This document shows positions 8,390-16,954 of a DNA stretch of 64,000 nt, in pieces. Each line of letters starts with the position of its first letter. The stretch's first letter is position 1. The stretch is from [Zimmermannella] bifida NBRC 103089. GTDB lineage: Bacteria > Actinomycetota > Actinomycetes > Actinomycetales > Microbacteriaceae. Both the position numbers and the translations under genes were made by a program. The stretch lies in NCBI RefSeq assembly GCF_001570925.1, contig NZ_BCSP01000001.1:419928-483927 (forward strand), written 5' to 3'. Under the pieces are notes generated by a model. The model was not told the DNA's origin. It worked only from the letters and a program-made list of their open reading frames with translations, and made no database searches.

Positions 8390-9766
8390 CTAGGCCTGCG
8401 GACGAGCCTTGATACGGATCAGCTTCTTGTTAACGAACTCGTCGATACCGATTGGACCGAGCTCACGGCCCGAGCCCGAGTTCTTAACGCCACCGAATGG
8501 CAGCTCAGCGAGTTCGCCACCAACCTCGTTGACGTAGACCATGCCGGTCTCGTGCTCTGCAGCAATACGGTCAACGGTTTCTTCGTTGTTGGTGAAGACG
8601 ATTGCACCAAGACCGAACGGCGAGTTGTTTGCCAGTTCGATTGCCTCGTCTACGTTTTCAACCGAGAAGATCATGGCGATTGGGCCGAAGATTTCCTGGG
8701 TGAAGACCGGGTTGTCCGGGGTGACGTTGGTGAGAACACCAGGCTTGATGAACGCACCGTCACGCTCGCCGCCAACGAGGGTTGCACCGGCAGCAACAGC
8801 TTCCTGAAGCTGCTTCTCGATACCCTCAGCAGCCTTCAGCGACGACATGGGACCGTAATCCATGCCTTCCTGCGTTGGGTCGCCACCCTTGAGTGCCTGC
8901 ATCGCTGCGGTGAACTTCTCGACGTACGCGTCGTAGTCCTTCGCAAGCACGATATGACGCTTCGAAGCGTTGCAAGCCTGGCCCGAGTTCTCCATACGGC
9001 CAGCAACACCGGCTTCGACAGCCTCGTCGAGGTTGTCAACGTCGAGAACGAAGAATGGGTCAGCACCACCGAGCTCAAGCACAACGCGCTTGAGGTGGCG
9101 GCCAGCCTGCTCGGCAACGATCGAACCGGCACGCTCCGAACCGGTCAGCGAAACGCCGCGGATGCGGTCGTCAGCGATGATCGGTTCGATCTGGTCGTGG
9201 CCGACGAAGATGTTCTGGTAAACGCCTTCTGGCGATGCAGCGTCTTCGAAGATCTTGGCGATTGCAAGTGCGCAGCCCGGGGTCGAGCCTGCGTGCTTGA
9301 GCAGGATCGGGTTACCGAGCGCAATGTTCGGTGCTGCGAAACGTGCAACCTGGTAGTAGGGGTAGTTCCACGGCATGATGCCGAGCAGCGGGCCGAGTGC
9401 CTGGCGGCGGATTACCGCGTAGCCACCGGTCGACGCTTCGATCGGCTGGTCCTTGAGGAACTCTTCCGCGTTGTCTGCGTAGTACTGGAAAATGGCAGCC
9501 GAGAACTCAACTTCGCCAATGGCCTGCTCGATTGGCTTGCCCATTTCCTTGGCAGCGATTTCGCCAAGTTCCTGTGCGCGCTCTTCGTGCAGCTTTGCGA
9601 CGCGAGCAAGCAGCTCAGCGCGCTCAGCAACGGTGGTGTTGATGGTCCAGGTCTTGAAGGCGTTGAATGCCTTCTCGATGGCCTGCTCAACCTCAGCGTT
9701 GGTTGCATTAGTGTAAGTCGCGAGCTCTTCGCCGGTCGCAGGGTTGACCGCTGTGAAGTCAGCCAT
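8390..9766 (-). CDS. NAD(P)-dependent succinate-semialdehyde-type dehydrogenase
   Basis: 458 aa, typical of the aldehyde dehydrogenase superfamily. Visible are the N-terminal VNPATGEELATY, the catalytic-Glu region LELGGADPF, the catalytic Cys in NSGQACNASKR and the C-terminal NEVGGELAELPFGGVKNSG. The start at 9766 is set by AAGGAGGATCA before ATG; the frame is open to 9826. The best family match is succinate-semialdehyde dehydrogenase (GabD/Sad-like), which feeds succinate to the TCA cycle, but no GABA transaminase lies nearby, so the substrate is a family-level guess. Confidence 0.88.
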   Translation of the reverse strand: MADFTAVNPATGEELATYTNATNAEVEQAIEKAFNAFKTWTINTTVAERAELLARVAKLHEERAQELGEIAAKEMGKPIEQAIGEVEFSAAIFQYYADNAEEFLKDQPIEASTGGYAVIRRQALGPLLGIMPWNYPYYQVARFAAPNIALGNPILLKHAGSTPGCALAIAKIFEDAASPEGVYQNIFVGHDQIEPIIADDRIRGVSLTGSERAGSIVAEQAGRHLKRVVLELGGADPFFVLDVDNLDEAVEAGVAGRMENSGQACNASKRHIVLAKDYDAYVEKFTAAMQALKGGDPTQEGMDYGPMSSLKAAEGIEKQLQEAVAAGATLVGGERDGAFIKPGVLTNVTPDNPVFTQEIFGPIAMIFSVENVDEAIELANNSPFGLGAIVFTNNEETVDRIAAEHETGMVYVNEVGGELAELPFGGVKNSGSGRELGPIGIDEFVNKKLIRIKARPQA

Positions 9767-9975
9767 TGATCCTCCTTGATTAAATGAACGACATTCAACC
9801 GACATCAAACCATGAAATCGTTGCAACTTCCTCCCAGTGCGCTCAACGTTTCAGATTTTCCAGTGTTAGTCGGTCCAAATAGCCTGATCAGCAACAAGTT
9901 TGCACCTTTCACGCGGCATTGCCCCGCATCGCGTTTCAGCGGCAAATCTCCACGTTGCTTAAGCTTCACGGCGGC

Positions 9976-12576
9976 ATGAGCCTGACCAACAACATGTCTT
10001 CGTTGCCAACGCCTCCGTTCGACCTGGCGGTGATCGCCCACGATCTACCGGCGGGAGCACTCATCCCCGAGCTGCAAGCACGCTGCCGTACCGCATCCGC
10101 GAACACGGTGGTCGTCGCGCCTCCCGGCACCGGTAAGACCACGGTGGTGCCACCTGCCATCGCCAATGTGCGCCCGGGCAAGATCGTGGTTACCCAGCCG
10201 CGCCGCATCGTCGCCAAGGCAGCCGCCACTCGCCTGGCTGAACTCAGCGGCACCAAACTCGGCGAGCTCGTCGGCTATTCGGTGCGCGGTGACCGCAAAT
10301 CCTCCCCCGCAACTCGGGTGGAGTTCGTCACCGACGGTCTGCTCGTGCGTCGCATGCTGCAAGATCCAGAACTCACCGGAATCAGCACGGTCGTGCTTGA
10401 CGAGATCCACGAGCGCTCTATGGATAGCGACTTGGTTGCGGCAATGTGCAGCGAGATTGCACTGCTGCGCGACGATTTCACCGTTGTTGCCATGTCAGCA
10501 ACGGTTGAGGCACAGCGCTGGGCCACGCACTTCGATGCCGAAGTCCTCGAAGTCGCATCGCAATTGCATCCGCTTGAGGTCGAATGGCGCCCGGTGCGCG
10601 GACACCGAACTACCGAGCGAGGCTTAGATCGCGACTTTGTGGCGCATGTGGTTCGCGCAAGTGTGGATGCACATGGTCGCGCACAAACATTCATGGACGG
10701 CGGGCGGGTACTAACGTTCGTACCGAGCGCCCGCGACACTGCCACGATCGCCGACGCCATCACCGCAGCGGGCATCCCGGCACGTCCACTTCACGGCGGC
10801 CTGCCGCTGGCCGAACAGCAGGCAGTACTACGGAACACCGCCGATATTGCGGTCATTGTGGCAACCTCCATCGCCGAATCCTCGCTGACGGTGCCCTCGG
10901 TTCGCGTCGTTGTGGATGCGGGACTGTCACGCGAACCGCGACTGGATGCATCCCGCGGCGTACCCGCGCTCGTTACCGTGCCCGCATCCCGCGCCGCTGC
11001 CACCCAACGTGCCGGACGCGCGGCGCGCCTCGGGCCAGGACTAGTTATTCGCTGCTTCGACCACACCACTTGGGGTGCGATGCCCGAACACCCGCTACCC
11101 GAGGTTGCCACCGGCGATTTCACATCAGCCGCACTCACGCTTGCCACCTGGCACGGGAGTGAATGCAACACCGAGATCCTGCCCGAGCAGCCGCCGGCAC
11201 CCATCCGCGATGCGGCTCTCGCCGAGCTGGCTGCTCTCGGTGCACTCACCGACGGCAAGCTGACCCCGCTGGGCAGAGCCCTCAGCGACGCTCCAACGCA
11301 TCCCCGCTTTGGTCGGGCACTGTTCCTGGGCGGGCCACGATTGGGCGCGAAGCGTGCCGCCGAACTTGTCGCCATGATTTCGGGCGATGAACGTGCCCCG
11401 GCGGGAGATCTCGCTGCGCTGTTGCGGCAATTGCAGCAGGGACATGCGCGCTCCGCCGGCCGATGGCGCCAAGATGTCCGCCAGTTCACGAGTCTCGCGG
11501 AGCAGTATGCCGCCTCATTCACCGACATCGTGCACGGCAGCACACAATCGGGCCGCCCGACCGACCCAGATACCGCGATCGCGACCGTGGTCGCGCTCGC
11601 CTACCCCGAACGCATTGCCCGCCGCCGCCCCAACTCCGATAACGCGGCACCCGGCACGTCGGGCACGAACTATCTGCTCGCATCCGGCGTCGGCGCCCGC
11701 TGCGACTCGACGAGCCTGAGCCAATCGGAGTGGCTGGCGATTGCCGAGCTACAGGGCGCAGGGGCCACGCCTCGCATTCGTGCCGCAGCGCCGATTCCAC
11801 AAACGCTCGCGGTTGCGCTCGGCAGCGACCTAATCACTGATTCCACGCAGCCAATTTGGCATCAGCAGCGCCTTCGCGCCCGCCGCACCAAGCAGCTCGG
11901 CGCGATCGTACTGCACGAACAGCACGGGGCGCTTTCGCCCGACCTGGCAAGCGAAGCGGTACGGCAACGCATCCGCACCGATGGCTGGTCATGGCTGCAA
12001 TGGTCTGAGTCGGCGGAACACCTGCGTCGACGGCTCGCTCTGCTGCACCGTACGTTTGGGGCACCGTGGCCAGACGTCACTGACAGCGGCCTTTCGGCAC
12101 GGTTTGACGAGTGGTTCCTTCCCGAAGTCGAGTTGCTCGCGGCTGGCACCCCGGTCACCAACATCGATTGCGCGAGCGCGCTGCAACGGCTGCTGCCGTG
12201 GCCGGAGGCCGTGCGGCTCGATGAGCTCGCACCCGAGCGCCTGCGGGTGCCTTCGGGGTCTGCCATTGCCCTCGACTATCCAGAGGTCTCGGCGGATGCG
12301 GATGCTCCCCCAGTTCTCGCCGCCAAGTTGCAGGAATGCTTCGGTTTGGTCGAAACCCCGCGCATTCTCGATGGCCGCGTACCGGTGCTGTGCCACCTGC
12401 TGTCGCCCGCTCGCCGACCGCTCGCGGTGACGGCCGATCTCGCGTCATTTTGGGCGGGACCGTATGCGCAGGTGCGTGCAGAAATGCGCGGACGCTACCC
12501 GAAACATCCATGGCCCGAAGGCCCGCTTACTGCGACCGCTACGCGCCACACAACCAAGCGCAGCCAACGCGATTAG
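9976..12576 (+). CDS. hrpB: ATP-dependent helicase HrpB-like
   Basis: About 866 aa. DEAH-type helicase motifs: Walker A APPGTGKTTVVPP, DEIHERS as motif II, MSATVEA as motif III, and the QRAGRAAR motif VI. The long C-terminal region matches the HrpB-specific extension in position and length. The substrate and role of HrpB are poorly known; the related HrpA unwinds RNA. Start choice is uncertain: ATG 9976 follows a weak GGCGG, ATG 9994 also fits, and the frame is open to 9919. The gene is divergent from the aldehyde dehydrogenase; the 209-bp spacer holds no other gene. Confidence 0.88.
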   Translation: MSLTNNMSSLPTPPFDLAVIAHDLPAGALIPELQARCRTASANTVVVAPPGTGKTTVVPPAIANVRPGKIVVTQPRRIVAKAAATRLAELSGTKLGELVGYSVRGDRKSSPATRVEFVTDGLLVRRMLQDPELTGISTVVLDEIHERSMDSDLVAAMCSEIALLRDDFTVVAMSATVEAQRWATHFDAEVLEVASQLHPLEVEWRPVRGHRTTERGLDRDFVAHVVRASVDAHGRAQTFMDGGRVLTFVPSARDTATIADAITAAGIPARPLHGGLPLAEQQAVLRNTADIAVIVATSIAESSLTVPSVRVVVDAGLSREPRLDASRGVPALVTVPASRAAATQRAGRAARLGPGLVIRCFDHTTWGAMPEHPLPEVATGDFTSAALTLATWHGSECNTEILPEQPPAPIRDAALAELAALGALTDGKLTPLGRALSDAPTHPRFGRALFLGGPRLGAKRAAELVAMISGDERAPAGDLAALLRQLQQGHARSAGRWRQDVRQFTSLAEQYAASFTDIVHGSTQSGRPTDPDTAIATVVALAYPERIARRRPNSDNAAPGTSGTNYLLASGVGARCDSTSLSQSEWLAIAELQGAGATPRIRAAAPIPQTLAVALGSDLITDSTQPIWHQQRLRARRTKQLGAIVLHEQHGALSPDLASEAVRQRIRTDGWSWLQWSESAEHLRRRLALLHRTFGAPWPDVTDSGLSARFDEWFLPEVELLAAGTPVTNIDCASALQRLLPWPEAVRLDELAPERLRVPSGSAIALDYPEVSADADAPPVLAAKLQECFGLVETPRILDGRVPVLCHLLSPARRPLAVTADLASFWAGPYAQVRAEMRGRYPKHPWPEGPLTATATRHTTKRSQRD

Positions 12577-12630
12577 ACCGCTACTTAGCGACCCAACGCA
12601 ACGAAGCGTCAACCCGAAGCCGCGACATCG

Positions 12631-13335
12631 CTATTCGGCGAGACTGCCACCGGTCGCGAGCCGCATCAGATCCGTATCGAAATCGATGGCGTGCCCCTGC
12701 TGCGCAGTGCTGCCGAAGTCCGTCTTGTAGTTACCTTCGCTAAGCGCGCGCATCTGCGGCCCCGCGCCCGAGCGAATAAGTACCCAGAGTTCGGCAGCAG
12801 CACGCTGGATGCGCTGCTCGAGCTCTTCGGTATTGAGGTCTTCGCTCGCGGCGAATACCGACGTTGGCGTCACGAGCGCCCGCAAGTACGCAAATTGCGT
12901 GCGCATGTCGCTGTCGACAACGAGGGTGTGACGTTTGGTACCGGCGGTGGCGGCAAGCACAACGGGCTTGGCAATAAAGAGGTCTCGTTCGAGCACCTGC
13001 ACGAATAGGCTGAACAGTCCGTTCGCCTTTGCTTTAAACACCGGTGAGCTGACGATGACACCGTCGGCCTCGTGCAGGAACTTCGTCAGCGTCTCGAGCG
13101 ACTCACTAAGGACGCCGGTGGACATCGTGCTGACGATATCGGCGGCCATCTCGCGCAGCTCGACGCTGTGCACCTGAACTGCCGAGCCCGCATCCTGCGC
13201 AAACCGTGCCGTCGCGGTCGCGATCTGGTCAGCGACCATACGCGTCGACGAGGGCGTGCCGGTGCCAGCGCTGATCACAACTAACCGCACGGTCGAGGGC
13301 GTCGAAGCGGTGGTTGGCTGCTGGTCGGTGATCAA
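12631..13335 (-). CDS. FMN reductase (CE1759-like, LLM partner)
   Basis: 234 aa. Flavodoxin-like NADPH-dependent FMN reductase fold: VISAGTGTPSSTRMVADQI at the N-terminus for FMN phosphate binding, and VSSPVFKAKANGLF around the flavin. It lies downstream of and on the same strand as an LLM flavin oxidoreductase; this pairing of a reductase with a two-component flavoprotein is known as an LLM duo (CE1758/CE1759). The likely job is to supply reduced flavin to the partner. The apparent start is TTG at 13335 with AAGG some 13 nt upstream; no better start is visible. Confidence 0.83.
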   Translation of the reverse strand: MITDQQPTTASTPSTVRLVVISAGTGTPSSTRMVADQIATATARFAQDAGSAVQVHSVELREMAADIVSTMSTGVLSESLETLTKFLHEADGVIVSSPVFKAKANGLFSLFVQVLERDLFIAKPVVLAATAGTKRHTLVVDSDMRTQFAYLRALVTPTSVFAASEDLNTEELEQRIQRAAAELWVLIRSGAGPQMRALSEGNYKTDFGSTAQQGHAIDFDTDLMRLATGGSLAE

Positions 13336-13463
13336 GATGTGGGTTGCCTTCTACGAGCGATGGTCTGTGTACTGGATGCGGCTTCGCGCACGATTACCGC
13401 GCGATGCAGCATGGGCGATGGTCGCGGCGTTCTGCCACCCGCCACCGCCCACGATACTGCTGA

Positions 13464-14654
13464 TTACAGGTCGAAGTCGTGGTCGAAGACGTCGGTGGCC
13501 GCACCGTCAAGATACGGTGAACCGCCAGTGACGTTGTCGCCGCGATTGGCGCTGGGTGCGGGCTGGCGCGGTTCCTGATCGCCGTACTTTGCGCGCACCA
13601 ATCCCGCGTGCGTAGGTGCCGGTGCTGCCGACGGGTGGCGACGCGAGTCGAGTTCCTTGCGAACGACCGGGATGATCTCGGTACCGAGGATCTCGATCTG
13701 TTCGAGCACCATTTCGAGGGGCAGCCCCGCGTGGTCTTGCAAGAAGAGCTGGCGCTGGTAGTCGCCCACGGTGTCGTGGAACCCGATCAGTTTGTCGATC
13801 ACCTCTTGGACGCTACCGACGGCCAGCGGTGTGCGCGTCGAGAAGTCTTCGAGCGATGGACCGTGTCCGTATACCGGCGCTTCGTTGAAGTACGGACGGA
13901 ACCGTTCGAAGGCTTCCTGCGTGGTCTTGCCTGCGAACACCTGTCCGCCAAGACCGACAATTGCCTGGTGTGGCTCGCCGTGGCCGTAGTGCGCGAAGCG
14001 CTCGCGGTAGAGGTCAACCATTTGCTTAGTGTGCGACGACGGCCAGAAGATGTGGTTCGCGAAGAAACCGTTGCCGTAATAGGCGGCCTGTTCGGCAATC
14101 TCTGGCGTTCGAATAGAACCGTGCCAAACAAAGGGAGGCACGTCGTCGAGTGGGCGTGGGGTTGCAGTGAAACCGCGCAGCGGCGTGCGGTACTTCCCCT
14201 GCCAGTCCACGACGTCCTCGCGCCACAGCTGGTGCAGCAGGTTGTAGTTTTCGAGCGCGAGTGGCAGCCCCTCGCGAATGTCCTTACCGAACCACGGGTA
14301 CACGGGTGCAGTGTTGCCACGCCCGAGCATGAGATCCATGCGGCCACCCGAGATGTGCTGCAGCATGGCGTATTCCTCGGCGATTCGCACCGGGTCGTTC
14401 GTCGTAATCAACGTCGTTGACGTAGTGACGATGAGCCGTTCGGTTTGCGCCGCAATCGCTGCCAGGAGCGCCGTCGGTGACGACGAGAAGAACGGCGGGT
14501 TGTGGTGCTCGCCGATGGCAAACACATCGAGCCCCACCGCCTCGGTGTGCTTGGCGATTTCGACAATGGCGCGGATGCGTTCGGCTTCGCTTGGCGTACG
14601 ACCCGTAATCGGGTCACGCGTAACGTCGCTGACCGACATGATTCCAAACTGCAT
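13464..14654 (-). CDS. LLM-class flavin-dependent oxidoreductase (CE1758-like)
   Basis: 396 aa. A luciferase-like TIM-barrel protein: MQFGIMSVSDVTRDP, EHHNPPFFSSSP and MLGRGNTAPVYPWFG are typical of the CE1758 group of flavin monooxygenases. The N-terminal 340 residues are conserved; the Pro/Ala/Asp-rich tail after about residue 345 looks disordered. It likely oxidises a small organic or quinone-like substrate using reduced FMN from the downstream reductase. A candidate operator (14806-14823) lies in the divergent spacer to the RNA helicase gene. Confidence 0.86.
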   Translation of the reverse strand: MQFGIMSVSDVTRDPITGRTPSEAERIRAIVEIAKHTEAVGLDVFAIGEHHNPPFFSSSPTALLAAIAAQTERLIVTTSTTLITTNDPVRIAEEYAMLQHISGGRMDLMLGRGNTAPVYPWFGKDIREGLPLALENYNLLHQLWREDVVDWQGKYRTPLRGFTATPRPLDDVPPFVWHGSIRTPEIAEQAAYYGNGFFANHIFWPSSHTKQMVDLYRERFAHYGHGEPHQAIVGLGGQVFAGKTTQEAFERFRPYFNEAPVYGHGPSLEDFSTRTPLAVGSVQEVIDKLIGFHDTVGDYQRQLFLQDHAGLPLEMVLEQIEILGTEIIPVVRKELDSRRHPSAAPAPTHAGLVRAKYGDQEPRQPAPSANRGDNVTGGSPYLDGAATDVFDHDFDL

Positions 14655-14805
14655 GGGATTTCCTAACTGTGCATTTCGGGTTCGCCAGTGCGGTTCGCGC
14701 CCTAACGGATCTGCAACCTATTCAAATTCAGTAGCCCGTACGCATCCTGGTTGCGAATGCCACGAGACCCTTCTTGCCGACGTATGCATCCATCCGAACA
14801 CTATT

Positions 14806-14823
14806 TAGTTGTAGCGTCAAGTA
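14806..14823. promoter_or_regulatory. Inverted-repeat operator candidate upstream of the LLM operon
   Basis: TAGTTG-N6-CAAGTA is a 5-of-6 dyad with the spacing of MarR/HxlR-type sites. On the minus strand it includes TTGACG, a plausible -35 element for the LLM operon. The 14655-14968 spacer otherwise holds no gene. Confidence 0.35.
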
Positions 14824-14968
14824 AATTTCGCAATGAGCGGATGCGGGCAACCACAATCACCGCCCATGGCACCAGGTGCCGCGGGCGCAAGCTGAGAATG
14901 CGAGCGATATTCAGATAAATACGTCACTCGCCCCCAATCTCAGAGCCCGAGCCACTAGGCTTGTGAGC

Positions 14969-16861
14969 ATGACGCCTCCAACGGAAACATCGGAGTCGGA
15001 GGCAAATAATGCCGCGACGCCGTCATTTGCAGAACTTGGCCTGAGCCAGCCGGTCCTCGAAGCCATCAACGAAATCGGCTACGAAACCCCCTCGCCCATT
15101 CAGGCACAAACGATTCCCCTCTTGCTCGAAGGCCGCGATGTCGTTGGCCTCGCCCAGACCGGAACCGGCAAGACGGCAGCATTTGCATTGCCAATTCTTT
15201 CGCGCATGGAGCCAGGCGCCGCAAAACCGCAGGCCCTGGTACTCTCCCCCACTCGCGAGCTCGCACTCCAGGTTGCTGAAGCCTTTGAGAGCTTCGCCAG
15301 CAAGCTTCCCCGCGTACGGATGCTGCCGATTTACGGTGGTGCCTCGTACAGCACCCAGCTGAGCGCACTTCGCCGCGGTGTTGACGTGGTTGTCGGCACC
15401 CCCGGCCGCATCATGGACCACCTCAAGCGCGGCACGCTCGACCTCACCGAACTCAAGTACCTGGTACTCGACGAGGCCGACGAAATGCTCAAGATGGGCT
15501 TCGCCGAGGATGTGGAGGCCATCCTTGCGGACACCCCAGACAGCAAGCAGGTCGCCCTGTTCTCGGCAACTATGCCGCCACAGATTCGCAAGATCTCGCA
15601 GCAGTACTTGAATGACCCGACCGAGGTCACCGTCAAGTCAACGACACAGACCTCGAAAAACGTCAGCCAGCGCTACCTGGTGGTTTCGTACCAGCAGAAG
15701 GTGGATGCACTTACCCGCATTCTCGAGGTCGAAGACCTCGACGGCATGATCATCTTCGTTCGAACCAAGAGCGAAACCGAACAGCTCGCTGATCGTCTTC
15801 GCGCCCGCGGATTCTCGGCAGCCGCCATCAACGGTGACATTCCGCAGGCACAGCGCGAACGCATTGTGAGCGACCTCAAGTCGTCGAAGCTCGACATTCT
15901 GATTGCTACCGATGTTGCAGCACGTGGCCTCGACGTCGACCGTATTACCCACGTCGTGAACTTCGACATCCCCACCGACCCGGAGTCGTACGTTCACCGC
16001 ATCGGTCGAACCGGTCGCGCTGGTCGTACCGGTTCGGCGATCAGCTTCGTCACGCCACGCGAACGTCGTCTGCTCAGCCACATCGAGCGCACGACGCGCC
16101 AGCCGATGGACAAGATGAAGCTGCCGTCAATTTCGGATGTGAACGAGACGCGCCTGTCGCGATTCGACGATGCCATCACTGAGGCACTTGCCCAGACCGA
16201 ACGCATCCAGTCCTTCCGCGACATCATCGATCACTACGTTCGTCACAACGACGTTCCCGAGTCGGATGTTGCTGCCGCACTTGCAGTCGTTGCCCAGGGC
16301 GATGACCCACTGTTGCTGGATGAAACACACGACCCACTCGGCAAGCTGCCGGACTTCGGTCAGCGCGACGGCCGCAGTGAGTCCCGTGACCGTGACCGCG
16401 CGCCGCGCGCTTCGCGTGATGACCTCGCCCCATACAAGATTCAGGTGGGCAAGCAGCACCGTGTCATGCCCGGCATGATTGTTGGTGCACTGGCCAACGA
16501 GGGCGGGCTCGGCCGAAACGACATCGGCTCGATCAGCATCTACCCCGGCTTCTCGGTCGTTGAGCTGCCGAAGGATCTTGACCTTTCGCGCCTTTCGGAC
16601 ACCCGGATCGCTGGTCAGCACATTGATATTCAGCCAGACCGTGGCCCCAAGCGTGGTGGCCGCAATGGCGGCGGACGTGACGGCGGGTTCCGTGGTGGCG
16701 ACCGCGGCGGATACCGCGGTGGCAATGACCGCCGTGGTGACCGCGGTGATCGTGGCGGCTACCGTGGTAGCAATGACCGCGGCGACCGTCGCGGCGGTTA
16801 CCGTGGCGGCAACGACCGCGATGACCGACGTGGCGGCTATGACCGTCGTGATCGGTACTAG
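14969..16861 (+). CDS. DEAD-box ATP-dependent RNA helicase (CsdA/DeaD type)
   Basis: About 630 aa. Helicase motifs in order: Q-motif region ETPSPIQAQTIP, Walker A AQTGTGKTAAF, PTRELA, TPGRIMDH, DEAD in LVLDEADEML, SAT in LFSATMP, and HRIGRTGRAGRTG. Residues about 515-590 match the DbpA-type RNA-binding domain. The last 70 residues are an Arg/Gly/Asp repeat (GGYRGGNDR units). CsdA-type helicases help ribosome assembly and RNA decay in the cold. ATG 14969 is preferred; the upstream reading to 14876 lacks conserved sequence. A terminator follows at 16898. Confidence 0.93.
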   Translation: MTPPTETSESEANNAATPSFAELGLSQPVLEAINEIGYETPSPIQAQTIPLLLEGRDVVGLAQTGTGKTAAFALPILSRMEPGAAKPQALVLSPTRELALQVAEAFESFASKLPRVRMLPIYGGASYSTQLSALRRGVDVVVGTPGRIMDHLKRGTLDLTELKYLVLDEADEMLKMGFAEDVEAILADTPDSKQVALFSATMPPQIRKISQQYLNDPTEVTVKSTTQTSKNVSQRYLVVSYQQKVDALTRILEVEDLDGMIIFVRTKSETEQLADRLRARGFSAAAINGDIPQAQRERIVSDLKSSKLDILIATDVAARGLDVDRITHVVNFDIPTDPESYVHRIGRTGRAGRTGSAISFVTPRERRLLSHIERTTRQPMDKMKLPSISDVNETRLSRFDDAITEALAQTERIQSFRDIIDHYVRHNDVPESDVAAALAVVAQGDDPLLLDETHDPLGKLPDFGQRDGRSESRDRDRAPRASRDDLAPYKIQVGKQHRVMPGMIVGALANEGGLGRNDIGSISIYPGFSVVELPKDLDLSRLSDTRIAGQHIDIQPDRGPKRGGRNGGGRDGGFRGGDRGGYRGGNDRRGDRGDRGGYRGSNDRGDRRGGYRGGNDRDDRRGGYDRRDRY

Positions 16862-16897
16862 CCAAGTGGCGGTTTCAACAACTGCCTGAAAAATGCG

Positions 16898-16934
16898 AGC
16901 GGGGCTCCCACACCACCAGTGTGGGAGCCCCGCT
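16898..16934 (-). terminator. Strong terminator hairpin between helicase and FadD genes
   Basis: A 16-bp perfect GC-rich stem (16898-16913 with 16919-16934) and a 5-nt loop. On the minus strand it is followed closely by TTTTT, so it ends fadD transcription and may act in both directions. Confidence 0.85.
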
Positions 16935-16954
16935 CAGTTGCGACAACTTATGCC

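Noticed and set aside
8375..9769. 464-aa open frame on the plus strand
   Set aside because: It mirrors the aldehyde dehydrogenase gene on the opposite strand; composition is Val/Asp/Arg-rich with no motif, whereas the minus strand has a complete, motif-bearing enzyme.
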